DNA from: JAAYPI01 sp036734385
Lineage (GTDB): Bacteria > Bacteroidota > Bacteroidia > Bacteroidales > Paludibacteraceae
Direction: 5' to 3'
DNA: 46,143 nt
Assembly: GCA_036734385.1 (NCBI GenBank)
Contig: DAIMYQ010000011.1
Coordinates: 1-46,143, forward strand
Part shown: one piece after another, positions 17,437-25,665 of the stretch
How the letters are laid out: every line of letters begins with the position of its first letter
Position numbering within the stretch: the stretch's first letter is position 1
The notes under the pieces: generated by a model
Told to the model about the DNA's origin: nothing
Seen by the model: only the letters and a program-made list of their open reading frames with translations
Databases searched by the model: none
Program-made: the position numbers and the translations under genes

Positions 17437-18231
17437 TTAGACGGCAACTGCTCCTGCAATATGTGGATGTGGATTGTAATTAACTAGTTCAAAGTCTGAA
17501 TATTTAAAATTAAAAAGATCTTTTACATCGGGATTTATTTTCATTGTTGGTAGCGACCTAGGTTCTCGTGCAAGTTGCAATTTAACTTGTTCCAAATGAT
17601 TGCTGTAAATGTGAGCATCTCCTAAAGTGTGAACAAAATCTCCGGCTTTTAAGTTGGTAACCTGTGCCATCATTTGCAATAAAAGTGCATACGAAGCGAT
17701 ATTAAATGGGACTCCTATAAAAATATCGGCACTTCGTTGGTAGAGTTGCAAACTTAATTTTCCTTCAGCTACATAAAATTGGAAAAAAGCATGACAAGGA
17801 GGTAGATTCATATTGGGTAAGTCTGCAACATTCCAAGCACTTACGATAATTCTACGAGAGTTTGGATTTTCCTTTATGGTGTTAACGGCTTCTGTTATTT
17901 GATCAATAGAACCACCTTTGTAATCAGGCCAAGAACGCCATTGGTAACCATAAATGTGCCCCAAATCTCCGTTTTTGTCTGCCCATTCGTTCCAAATGCG
18001 TACTCCATTTTCTTGTAAATAACGGGCATTTGTATCTCCTTGTAAGAACCAAAGGAGTTCATGAATAATTGATTTTAAATGTAACTTTTTTGTGGTAAGA
18101 CATGGAAATCCTTCTTCCATGTTAAATCTCATTTGATGACCGAAGATGCTTATTGTTCCTGTTCCTGTACGGTCATCTTTATATGTTCCCTCATCAAGAA
18201 CGCGTTGCAAAAGGTCAAGATATTGTTTCAT
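17437..18231 (-). CDS. thyA: Thymidylate synthase
   Basis: ThyA methylates dUMP to dTMP using methylene-THF and releases dihydrofolate. The length of 264 equals that of E. coli ThyA, and the catalytic Cys in LPPCHAFFQF is at 146, the same number as in E. coli. Other signatures are DDRTGTGTISIFG, YQRSADIFIGVPFNIASYA and the C-terminal PHPHIAGAVAV that closes the active site. It lies 28 bases after the OmpA-family lipoprotein gene and upstream of folA, the functional partner. Confidence 0.98.
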   Translation of the reverse strand: MKQYLDLLQRVLDEGTYKDDRTGTGTISIFGHQMRFNMEEGFPCLTTKKLHLKSIIHELLWFLQGDTNARYLQENGVRIWNEWADKNGDLGHIYGYQWRSWPDYKGGSIDQITEAVNTIKENPNSRRIIVSAWNVADLPNMNLPPCHAFFQFYVAEGKLSLQLYQRSADIFIGVPFNIASYALLLQMMAQVTNLKAGDFVHTLGDAHIYSNHLEQVKLQLAREPRSLPTMKINPDVKDLFNFKYSDFELVNYNPHPHIAGAVAV

Positions 18232-18259
18232 AATTCTTTAAATATAAATGAACCTGATT

Positions 18260-20233
18260 TTAATACATTTTGTATGTCGTTTTCAGTACTTTAAACTCAG
18301 TTCTTCGGTTTATCTGGTTAGCAATTTCTTGTTCTTCTTCTTTTAGTGTATTAATAAAATCTTCATCCAGTATTGTATTCACTTTTAGAAATTTATATTG
18401 ACGAGCCAAGTTCTTGTCTACTGTTACAGGGGTAGATTTGCCATATCCTCTAGGGGTCAATCTTTCTTTTTCTACGCCTGCTTTTAACAAGTAGTTTACT
18501 ACCGATTGTGCTCTTTGTGTGGACAAAAGATTGTTGGCTTCTTCTGTTCCAACCATATCAGTGTGGGCACCTATTTCGATCGTAATATTTGGGTTATCAT
18601 TAAGTAATTTTACTAAATCGTCCAATGCAGCGGATGATTCAGAGGTTAATTCAGAAGATCCAAATTTAAAGAATATATTGTTGATTTTTACAGGTCTACT
18701 AATAGAAGCAAGTTGGAAATCGAGGGGAAAAGTTTTGTTATTTTCCATCCCTTTGGTTGACACTTCATTTTTACTATTTAAGTATCCGCGACAAGAAGCT
18801 AGCAATACATATTTAGTGTTCTTTTTTATGTTTTCTGAGTAAGAGCCATCTTTTTTAACGGTTATTTTTTCGATTGAACCGTCATCACCGACAATTCGAA
18901 GGGAGGCATTATTGAGTGGTTCTTCCTTATTGTCTGTTATTTTTCCTTCTATTTTGTATTCTAATTCGGGCAATGAAAAACTCCAAATATGATCATAAAA
19001 CTTTTTATCTTCGCGGTTGGAGGAAAAAAATCCCTGTTCTTTTTTATCTGAAAAAGTGATGCCAAAGTCATCTCCTGATGAATTGATAGGAGCCATCATA
19101 TTAGTTACTGTCCATCCATTTTCTCCATTTTTGGTAGCAGAAAAAATATCTAACCCCCCAAAGCCGGGATGTCCATCCGAGGCGAAATAAAGAGTTCCAT
19201 TTTTACGGAAATAAGGGAACATTTCATTTCCGGCAGTGTTGATAGTTGGTCCTAAATTTTCGGGATATGTCCATGTTCCATTTTCTTTTTTTGTTCTCCA
19301 AATATCTTTCCCTCCATAGCCTCCACGTACATCAGAAACAAAATAGAGGTATTCTCCATCATTAGAAAGTGCCGGATGCGATACATTTATAGTAGAATCT
19401 TTGAAAATAGCCACGACTTGTGGAACTGTCCATGCTCCACCACTTCGTTTTGACATGAGAATTTGAGTTCCAAGCTTTTTCCCTTTTTCTGTTTTTGTTC
19501 TACTAAAATACAGTTCTTGTCCATCGGCAGAAAAGGAGCAAGCTCCTTCATCAAACTCAGTATTGATATCTCCCTCTAAAATAACCGGTTCTTCCCACTT
19601 TCCTTGTACATTTTTGCGTGCGGAGAAAATGTTGTTATTATTTTGTCCGGTAATTCTGCTGGGCTTATTTTTTTTCGTCAGACCTCGGGTAGAATTAAAA
19701 AATAGCACGTTACCATCCGGTGATGCAAATGCAGGACAAAATTCAGAAGCTTTAGAGGTAAATTCGGTTTCTTTTTTTACCACGTAACGTGTTTTTTCTT
19801 TCCAATCCGAAAGAATCAGATTACAAGATTCTGCACCATTTTTTGCTTCTAAGTTGTTTGGTTTTGCCTGTAAATAGGTTTCGTAATATTTCAGTGCCTC
19901 AGAGTATTTGCCATTTCTTTGCAATATTTCTGCATATTGGAAATACATGATACTATCCGGATATTTATACCGAATAGCATTTTTGTACGCTAACTCTGCT
20001 TTTTTGTCCTGATTGATGATTCGGTATGAGTTTCCTGTTTTATAGGCAACCTCGGCACGTAGTTTTTTATTTTTTTGAGGAACTGACGGATAAATACGTT
20101 TATACATATTTCCTGCCGTATAGTATTCTCCTAAATTGAATTTTTTGTCAGCCTTTTTTATTCGAGAGCTGACATTACACGAAGAAAGTATGATTAGAAG
20201 AAGAAGTCCGTATATAAAATTTTTATGGTGCAT
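18260..20233 (-). CDS. PorE-like TPR-PD40-CRD-OmpA lipoprotein
   Basis: This is a 657-residue outer-membrane lipoprotein. A lipobox ends in LSSC, with Cys19 as the lipidated residue. Next come TPR repeats (about 25-150), a PD40/WD40-like propeller (about 165-400, with repeats such as SFSADGQELYFSRT and LSNDGEYLYFVSD), a carboxypeptidase-regulatory-like domain (about 425-510) and a C-terminal OmpA peptidoglycan-binding domain (about 530-657, IGAHTDMVGTEEANNLLSTQ). This order matches PorE of the type IX secretion system, which ties the T9SS to peptidoglycan. A similar protein is encoded at 41476-43380; this one is the lipoprotein and so the better PorE candidate. A role in the T9SS is inferred. 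Confidence 0.82.
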   Translation of the reverse strand: MHHKNFIYGLLLLIILSSCNVSSRIKKADKKFNLGEYYTAGNMYKRIYPSVPQKNKKLRAEVAYKTGNSYRIINQDKKAELAYKNAIRYKYPDSIMYFQYAEILQRNGKYSEALKYYETYLQAKPNNLEAKNGAESCNLILSDWKEKTRYVVKKETEFTSKASEFCPAFASPDGNVLFFNSTRGLTKKNKPSRITGQNNNNIFSARKNVQGKWEEPVILEGDINTEFDEGACSFSADGQELYFSRTKTEKGKKLGTQILMSKRSGGAWTVPQVVAIFKDSTINVSHPALSNDGEYLYFVSDVRGGYGGKDIWRTKKENGTWTYPENLGPTINTAGNEMFPYFRKNGTLYFASDGHPGFGGLDIFSATKNGENGWTVTNMMAPINSSGDDFGITFSDKKEQGFFSSNREDKKFYDHIWSFSLPELEYKIEGKITDNKEEPLNNASLRIVGDDGSIEKITVKKDGSYSENIKKNTKYVLLASCRGYLNSKNEVSTKGMENNKTFPLDFQLASISRPVKINNIFFKFGSSELTSESSAALDDLVKLLNDNPNITIEIGAHTDMVGTEEANNLLSTQRAQSVVNYLLKAGVEKERLTPRGYGKSTPVTVDKNLARQYKFLKVNTILDEDFINTLKEEEQEIANQINRRTEFKVLKTTYKMY

Positions 20234-20256
20234 AATGATGGATGTCAGACGGTTGC

Positions 20257-20264
20257 CAAAGATA
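20257..20264 (-). promoter_or_regulatory. -7 element of the PorE-like gene
   Basis: TATCTTTG on the minus strand, 24 bases upstream of the ATG, matches TAnnTTTG. The -33 is not convincing. It may also serve thyA and folA. Confidence 0.45.
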
Positions 20265-20315
20265 CTATTTTTTTGTGAATTTGGTTGACTTTTCTATTTT
20301 CTACTATGGTAAATG

Positions 20316-20347
20316 ACAAAAAACCTCACCGAATATTGATGAGGTTT
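20316..20347. terminator. Terminator after the response-regulator gene
   Basis: AAAAACCTCA and TGAGGTTTTT form a 10-bp stem with an 11-base loop and A/T tails on both sides. It lies 28 bases downstream of the rprY stop and before the PorE-like gene's promoter, separating the two units. Confidence 0.8.
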
Positions 20348-20374
20348 TTAGAAATATAATGCGGATAGTTTTGC

Positions 20375-21079
20375 TTATTCGTTTGATTCGGGAATAATCA
20401 ATTTATATCCCTTTCCGTGGATATTAATAATTTGTACATTATCATCGTCTTTAAGTAATTTACGAAGTTTAGTGATATACACGTCCATGCTTCTTGCATT
20501 GAAATAATTATCATCAATCCAAATAGTTTTCAGTGTATAATTACGTTCCAAAATATCGTTGGCATTGGCACAAAGCAGAGTCAATAATTCAGATTCTTTG
20601 GTTGTAAGTTTTGTGCTGTCGTTACCTAAAGAAAGAGTTTGTTTTTGAGAGTCAAAAATGAATTTACCAATTTTGTAAACTATTTTTTCTTTTACTTTTT
20701 TGCCTTTAATCCTTCGTAAAATGGCTTCAATACGGAATAATAGTTCTTCCATACTGAAAGGTTTGGTAATATAATCGTCACCACCGATTTTGAAGCCTTC
20801 CAAGATATCTTCTTTTAAATTCTTGGCGGTTAAAAATAAGATGGGAACATCTGTATTTATGGCACGAATTTCTTGTGCTAGAGTAAATCCGTCTTTTTTA
20901 GGCATCATTACATCAAATACACATACATCGTAGGTGTTTTTCATGAAAGCTTTGTAACCGGCTTCTCCATCAGGAAGCAGATCTGTGTCATAGCCTTTTG
21001 CTTGAAGATATTCTCTTAAAAGCATGCCTAAGTTCTCATCATCTTCGCATAGAAGAACTTTTACTTTTTCGTCATTCAT
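20375..21079 (-). CDS. rprY: OmpR-family response regulator (RprY-like)
   Basis: A 234-residue DNA-binding response regulator. The receiver domain has the acidic pair Asp13-Asp14, the phosphorylated Asp56 in CVFDVMMPKKDG, Thr84 and Lys106 in TKPFSMEELLFR. The C-terminal winged helix (about 135-234) includes LTTKESELLTLLC and MDVYITKLRKLLKDD. Sequence style and pairing with the next kinase resemble RprXY of Bacteroides fragilis and Porphyromonas, linked there to envelope, tetracycline and oxidative/sodium stress responses. It follows the kinase gene by 4 bases. The name rests on resemblance, and the signal here is unknown. Confidence 0.88.
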   Translation of the reverse strand: MNDEKVKVLLCEDDENLGMLLREYLQAKGYDTDLLPDGEAGYKAFMKNTYDVCVFDVMMPKKDGFTLAQEIRAINTDVPILFLTAKNLKEDILEGFKIGGDDYITKPFSMEELLFRIEAILRRIKGKKVKEKIVYKIGKFIFDSQKQTLSLGNDSTKLTTKESELLTLLCANANDILERNYTLKTIWIDDNYFNARSMDVYITKLRKLLKDDDNVQIINIHGKGYKLIIPESNE

Positions 21080-21083
21080 AGTT

Positions 21084-22595
21084 TTATTTTTTTAGTGTTG
21101 GGATTGATATTATAAATTTAGTTCCGACATTGATTTCACTTTCTGCATGAATATGTCCTTTATGTTTTTCTACAATTTTTTTTACGTAAGCAAGTCCTAA
21201 TCCAAATCCTTTTACATTATGAACATTACCCGTCGGTACGCGGTGAAATCTATCGAATATTTTTTTAAGATGTTCTTTTTTTATTCCAATTCCATTGTCT
21301 TCCACAGAAATGTAGAGCCATTCTTTTTCATTCCACGTTTTCAGAGTAAGTGTCAAATCCTCATTTGGTTTGCTATATTTTACAGCATTGTCGAGCAAAT
21401 TAAAAATTACGTTTGTAAAATGCATTTCATCGACAGTAGCCCAACAATCTTCTGCTTGTAGTTCTGTGAAAATTGAACCTCCTTTGCTGGTTACTTTTAA
21501 TGAAAAATTGTTTGCCACCGATTCAATGAGTTCATTGATGTCGGTATCTTTAAATTTCATGATTGATTTTTCTTTTTCAAGAATGGCGATTTGCAAAACT
21601 TTTTCTACTTGAAAACTTAGGCGTTTGGTTTCATCGTAAATTATTTTTGATATGTTTCGTAAAATTTCGGGTGTTTTTACAATTCCTTCATCTTGTAGCA
21701 TTTGCGATGCTAAGGAAATACTCGAAATAGGAGTTTTGAATTCATGTGTCATATTGTTCATGAAATCGGTTTTTATTTCGCCCAATCTTTTTTGTCGAAC
21801 AATAAGAATTAATGTGGCAACGAACACCAGAAATAAAATAATGGTAAACAGAATAGAACTGAATGCCATAAATGATACTGATTCTGCCAAGTATTGATTT
21901 GCTTCCGGAAAATAAGCCCTTACAAAGTTCATTTTTGGGTTGTAATCATTAGGGAACAGAAGTTGTGAATAGTAAAAGTTGTTGTTTGTTTTTGGAAAAT
22001 TGGTAGAATGATAGACTTCTTTTCCTGTATAATCAATTAGTGCGATGTAAAAAGGAGTATTTATACCATTGTTTTCAAGCTCTTTTTTTAATTCTTCCTC
22101 CATGTGCTTGAAATTAACTCGTTTCTCGATGGGCTTTTCAGTTGATTCTTTGAGCCATCGCATGGCAATATCGTTTAATACTATTTTCTTGCGTGCATAA
22201 TTTTGCTTCAATCTGTTTTGGAGATTTTCCGAAACTTCCTGTACGGTATTTGTTTTACCTGCTGAAGAAATAGAAATGCGGTGATGTATAGTAGTTGTAT
22301 TGCTATTTTTGCCATCAGAAATACTAAATATGCTAGAAGTTTCGAGCACCTCTTCTTTGATGAGGCTTTCTTTATTTTGTTTTTCCTCTTTGCTTAAGGC
22401 GTCATTAAGATAGGAGAGTGTTTCTTCTTCTTCGAGAGTTCTGCTTAGTTGGTATAAACTGCGTTTAACAGCCTCGTTAAAGTGCTGTTGGCGCATATCC
22501 AAAAAAGACCCAAGGTAATTGAGCTGCAAAAACAATAACCCAAAAAATGTTATTGCCATTAATATCGATAATAAAACGATAGAGCGTTTCTTCAT
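21084..22595 (-). CDS. rprX: Sensor histidine kinase (RprX-like)
   Basis: The partner kinase has 503 residues. Two membrane segments (about 7-27 and 241-266) bracket a periplasmic sensor of about 210 residues that matches no named sensor domain I recognise. The kinase core has the H-box THEFKTPISS with His284, the N-box NLLDNAVKYS, DNGIGI and GFGLGLAYVKKI. The large periplasmic domain is highly charged at the start (LEEEETL...EEKQNKE), suggestive of a coil. It is the first gene of the two-gene unit. A perfect 16-bp palindrome sits just before its ATG. Confidence 0.9.
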   Translation of the reverse strand: MKKRSIVLLSILMAITFFGLLFLQLNYLGSFLDMRQQHFNEAVKRSLYQLSRTLEEEETLSYLNDALSKEEKQNKESLIKEEVLETSSIFSISDGKNSNTTTIHHRISISSAGKTNTVQEVSENLQNRLKQNYARKKIVLNDIAMRWLKESTEKPIEKRVNFKHMEEELKKELENNGINTPFYIALIDYTGKEVYHSTNFPKTNNNFYYSQLLFPNDYNPKMNFVRAYFPEANQYLAESVSFMAFSSILFTIILFLVFVATLILIVRQKRLGEIKTDFMNNMTHEFKTPISSISLASQMLQDEGIVKTPEILRNISKIIYDETKRLSFQVEKVLQIAILEKEKSIMKFKDTDINELIESVANNFSLKVTSKGGSIFTELQAEDCWATVDEMHFTNVIFNLLDNAVKYSKPNEDLTLTLKTWNEKEWLYISVEDNGIGIKKEHLKKIFDRFHRVPTGNVHNVKGFGLGLAYVKKIVEKHKGHIHAESEINVGTKFIISIPTLKK

Positions 22596-22615
22596 ATCTC
22601 GTTTTTATATAAAAA

Positions 22616-22623
22616 CAAAGATA
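22616..22623 (-). promoter_or_regulatory. rprX -7 element
   Basis: TATCTTTG on the minus strand, 20 bases before the ATG. The perfect palindrome GTTTTTATATAAAAAC (22601-22616) touches it and lies between promoter and ribosome-binding site. No clear -33. Confidence 0.4.
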
Positions 22624-22742
22624 TGATTTTAACATTTGAAATGGTGTTTTCGTTAGTATGATTTAACATTTGACCTCTTTTTGTTTTTCAGAGGGAGCCT
22701 TTTAGAATAAAAATGTTAAAATTTCACTGGAGATGTTCATTA

Positions 22743-23915
22743 TCAAGGTTGTAACTTTCTTTCCATTCTCTTTATGTCTTTGAGCTTTCCTTGAAAGATT
22801 TCATATTTTCTGTACTCACACTCGATGGAGCCATTTAATAGGGCGTATTTTTTGGTGGGCTTTAGTCCAATTTTATCGAATCCTTCTTTGTTGGAGCTAA
22901 TGATCCAAGCTTCAACGCCGGCATAATGGTGTTTTAAGCGTTCTCCGATTTCTCCGTAAAAATCAATTACATCTCTTCCCCCCATTCTTTCACCATAAGG
23001 AGGATTGGTAATTATAATGGTCTTTTCTGTAGGAGCTTCTAAGTCGATAAAAGAAGCTTTTTGCAATGAAATATATTTGCTGAAACCTGCATTTTTGATG
23101 TTTTGTTCAGCTATTTTAATGGCTTGTTGAGAAATGTCTGAACCATAAATTTTGTGTGCGAAAGGTTTTTCGCAACTATCATCGTTATAAATTTTGTCAA
23201 AAAGTTCGCTGTCAAAATCTTTCCATTTTTCGAAAGCAAATTCTTTTCGGAAAACTCCGGGAGGAATGTTAAGAGCAATCATCGCTGCCTCAATTAGTAA
23301 TGTGCCTGAACCGCACATGGGATCCAAAAAATCGCATTGCCCATGCCATCCCGAAAGCATGATTAACCCTGCAGCAAGAACCTCACTGATTGGTGCTTCG
23401 GTTTGAACGGAACGGTAACCGCGTTTATGTAGCGATTCCCCTGAACTATCCAATGAAATTGAACAATCGTTGTGTGAAATATGGATGTTAATGTATAAAT
23501 CGGGATTTGTCAAACTGATGGATGGGCGATTTTGACATTTTTCGTTGAAATAATCTACAATCGCGTCTTTTACTTTATATGTAACAAATTTTGAATGGGT
23601 AAATGTTTCGGAATAAACTACCGAGTCAATTAAAAAGGTGCTTTTTACATCCATAAATTTATCCCAATCCATTTTCCTGACTTCATCATAGATTTCTTCC
23701 GGATTTTTGGCTTTGAATGTTTTAATAGGTTTTAAAATGCGGATTGCTGTTCGGCAATGTAGGTTTGCTTTATAAAGGGTTTCGTTCGTTCCCGAGAAAG
23801 ATACTCCACGACGTTCTTTTACAATATCAGTAGCCCCTATTTGTTGCAATTCGGTTGCTAACACATCTTCTAATCCTTGTAAAGTTTTTGCCACAATTTT
23901 GAAAGAAGTTTTCAT
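22743..23915 (-). CDS. THUMP-domain 23S rRNA (guanine) methyltransferase, RlmL N-type
   Basis: The product is a class I SAM-dependent RNA methyltransferase resembling the N-terminal half of E. coli RlmL (YcbY), which makes m2G2445 in 23S rRNA. The ATG at 23915 gives 390 residues (MKTSFKIVAKTLQGLE); a reading back to 23990 would start at the predicted transcription start. A THUMP domain covers about 45-155. The methyltransferase part has FLDPMCGSGTLLIEAA for SAM and the catalytic NPPYGERMG, typical of N2-guanine methylation. It lacks the RlmK half found fused in E. coli. It is a single-gene unit by its promoter. Confidence 0.9.
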   Translation of the reverse strand: MKTSFKIVAKTLQGLEDVLATELQQIGATDIVKERRGVSFSGTNETLYKANLHCRTAIRILKPIKTFKAKNPEEIYDEVRKMDWDKFMDVKSTFLIDSVVYSETFTHSKFVTYKVKDAIVDYFNEKCQNRPSISLTNPDLYINIHISHNDCSISLDSSGESLHKRGYRSVQTEAPISEVLAAGLIMLSGWHGQCDFLDPMCGSGTLLIEAAMIALNIPPGVFRKEFAFEKWKDFDSELFDKIYNDDSCEKPFAHKIYGSDISQQAIKIAEQNIKNAGFSKYISLQKASFIDLEAPTEKTIIITNPPYGERMGGRDVIDFYGEIGERLKHHYAGVEAWIISSNKEGFDKIGLKPTKKYALLNGSIECEYRKYEIFQGKLKDIKRMERKLQP

Positions 23916-23997
23916 TAGTATAGATGTCAATTGGTTATTTGATTGGTTTAAAATGAACACAAAAAACTGCCTTTGCCAAAAGATTGTCAAAGCGTTG

Positions 23998-24005
23998 CAA
24001 AGATA
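23998..24005 (-). promoter_or_regulatory. -7 element of the methyltransferase gene
   Basis: TATCTTTG on the minus strand. Transcription would begin near 23991, giving a leader of about 75 bases and supporting the 23915 start. Confidence 0.45.
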
Positions 24006-24057
24006 GAAAAAAATAGAGAATAGAGACTACTTGTCGGAGGGTATTCGAAGAATGGTT

Positions 24058-24663
24058 TTATAATTGCCCCGTCTCGATTAGGAATATAATTCGTTCTATC
24101 ATAGCATCTTCTTCTTTGTCTTCGTTAAAATCAGTTTTTAAATTTGCCCCGAAAACTGTTGCGACACCTTGCCAAAAGAATGCCTCAAATCCACCCCTAT
24201 ATTCTCGAATCAATTCGTATGAGTTTTTATTACACTCTCTATCAATAAGTTTGATGAGTAGTCTGCCCTGAGAGAATGTCATCTTTCTGAGAGAAGGTTC
24301 AAATCGGTGAAAAAGAGCCTTTTCATATGCTTGCATATAATCTTTCTTGTCTTTTTTGGTCGGCAAGTTTTTCATCAGAGTGTTTACTCGATTTAGTTCT
24401 GAACCCGCTAATTTGGCATAAGGAAGGACTTTTTTTATGTCACGGACCAGTTTGTTGAATTTTTTTGCTTGTCTTTTGCTTTTGAATCCTCCAAGAATAA
24501 GCACTTCTTGCAAATCTACCTGAGGAATAGTATCTTGACCTTCAATAATGTATGGTACCTTATATCCTTTGAGAGCAACATCATATACTTGTGCCTGCAA
24601 ACTCCCCCCAAGGGCAAGTAACATACAGAAACAAACAATCAATATGTGAAATAAATGTTTCAT
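24058..24663 (-). CDS. DUF4294 secreted protein
   Basis: From the ATG at 24663 the product has 201 residues: a signal peptide (about 1-24, ending SLQAQ) and a mature part I recognise as DUF4294, a Bacteroidetes-specific family without known function. The family segment is FKSKRQAKKFNKLVRDIKK, followed by VLPYAKLAG, and the later EYRGGFEAFFWQG is also characteristic. It should be periplasmic. An upstream in-frame ATG at 24720 lies inside one arm of a 17-bp inverted repeat and next to the predicted transcription start, so I reject it. It is divergent from the PorV-like gene. Confidence 0.85.
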   Translation of the reverse strand: MKHLFHILIVCFCMLLALGGSLQAQVYDVALKGYKVPYIIEGQDTIPQVDLQEVLILGGFKSKRQAKKFNKLVRDIKKVLPYAKLAGSELNRVNTLMKNLPTKKDKKDYMQAYEKALFHRFEPSLRKMTFSQGRLLIKLIDRECNKNSYELIREYRGGFEAFFWQGVATVFGANLKTDFNEDKEEDAMIERIIFLIETGQL

Positions 24664-24708
24664 TTTTTGTGTCTTACAACTTTGTTTTGAGGCAAAAACC
24701 GTGCCTTT

Positions 24709-24758
24709 TTTTTCTGTCATAAAACCGCTGCAAAAGTAAGAGTTTTATGACAGAAAAA
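24709..24758. repeat. Perfect 17-bp inverted repeat in a divergent promoter region
   Basis: TTTTTCTGTCATAAAAC (24709-24725) is the exact reverse complement of 24742-24758, with 16 bases between. It sits between the divergent DUF4294 and PorV-like genes. The -7 element TACTTTTG of the minus-strand promoter (24738-24731) is in the spacer, and the plus-strand -33 begins 12 bases past the right arm. It looks like an operator or cruciform; being away from any gene 3' end, it is not a terminator. Confidence 0.85.
24731..24738 (-). promoter_or_regulatory. -7 element of the DUF4294 gene
   Basis: TACTTTTG on the minus strand, inside the spacer of the inverted repeat, about 68 bases before the ATG at 24663. 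No clear -33. Confidence 0.45.
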
Positions 24759-24769
24759 TGGTTAGTGTA

Positions 24770-24801
24770 TTTGAGATTAATAATCCTTAACATTATCTTT
24801 G
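24770..24801 (+). promoter_or_regulatory. Promoter of the PorV-like/HhH operon
   Basis: TTTG (24770-24773), a 20-base spacer and TATCTTTG (24794-24801) give a textbook Bacteroidetes promoter. It lies downstream of the ATG at 24747, which rules that start out and supports 24834. Confidence 0.75.
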
Positions 24802-24833
24802 CAACTTTATTAAAAAAAGCGATTCTTTTTTGC

Positions 24834-25661
24834 ATGAAGAAAATATTTGCAATAGTTTGTTGTTTGTTCTTTTCGTTTTTGGTACAAGCTACTCAGTTCG
24901 GTTCCTTTATCAATCCTAAAAGCGCAGCTTTGGGAAATAGCATTACAGCACTTACTGATAATTTATATAGCTCTTCTAATCAGGCAGTTTTTGGTCTTTC
25001 AGATTTTCCTGCATTGAATATGGAATACGAAAATCAGTTCTGTGTTTCGGAATTAAGTTTGCTGAATGCCGGATTTTCATTGCCAACTCGTTGGTTTAAT
25101 GTCGGCTTTTCTTGTTCTTTTTTTGGTTTTTCCGAGTACAACGAGTCTTCTTTTGGACTTCAGTTTTCCCGCAAACTCTCGCCCTATTTTTCGTTAGGAG
25201 CTGAGGTCGATTATGTTTCAGTGCTTTTTTCTCCTCAAGAATGCGGCAGTGCCTTTTTGCCTCAAATTGGTTTTCTTGTGTTTCCCACAAAAAATCTTAC
25301 AATAGGCTTTCATTCTTATAATTTTACTTTGTCGAGTATCTCAACAGTTTATCAACATGAATCTTTGCCTTCTGTTTTTTCCTTAGGACTACAATATCAA
25401 ATAGACCAATCGTTGTTAGTTATAACTGAAGTATCCAAAAACTTAGTCGAAAATGCTTCTTTTTCGGCTGGAGTAGAGTATGTTGTCGTAAAGGAACTTT
25501 CTTTACGAGCCGGATTTTTCGCGAAAGAAACTATTTTGCCTTCTTTTGGTCTCGGTTTGCATGTCGGAAATTTTTCTTTTGATTTGGGAATGCAATATCA
25601 TTCAACTCTCGGCGTAAATTCTTCTGCAGGGGTAATCTATTCTTTTTTACACAAGAAGTAA
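24834..25661 (+). CDS. PorV/FadL-like outer-membrane protein
   Basis: The 275-residue product has a signal peptide (about 1-19, ending VQATQ). The mature start, FGSFINPKSAALGNSITALTD, has the 'GA/SAALGN' feature of PorV/FadL-type and UPF0164 outer-membrane proteins in Bacteroidetes. The rest is a regular alternation of hydrophobic and polar residues with many Phe, Tyr, Gly and Ser, as expected for amphipathic barrel strands; the last strand ends near VIYSFLHKK. The start at 24834 follows from the promoter position. The HhH/barrel gene begins 4 bases after the stop, so the two are co-expressed and may form a complex. Whether it works with the T9SS is unknown. Confidence 0.72.
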   Translation: MKKIFAIVCCLFFSFLVQATQFGSFINPKSAALGNSITALTDNLYSSSNQAVFGLSDFPALNMEYENQFCVSELSLLNAGFSLPTRWFNVGFSCSFFGFSEYNESSFGLQFSRKLSPYFSLGAEVDYVSVLFSPQECGSAFLPQIGFLVFPTKNLTIGFHSYNFTLSSISTVYQHESLPSVFSLGLQYQIDQSLLVITEVSKNLVENASFSAGVEYVVVKELSLRAGFFAKETILPSFGLGLHVGNFSFDLGMQYHSTLGVNSSAGVIYSFLHKK

Positions 25662-25665
25662 AGAA

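Noticed and set aside
24664..24720. Upstream start of the DUF4294 protein
   Set aside because: The ATG lies in the inverted repeat beside the predicted transcript start; the downstream ATG gives a clean signal peptide.
24747..24833. Upstream ATG for the PorV-like protein
   Set aside because: It precedes the TTTG-N20-TATCTTTG promoter and would hide the signal peptide behind 29 residues.
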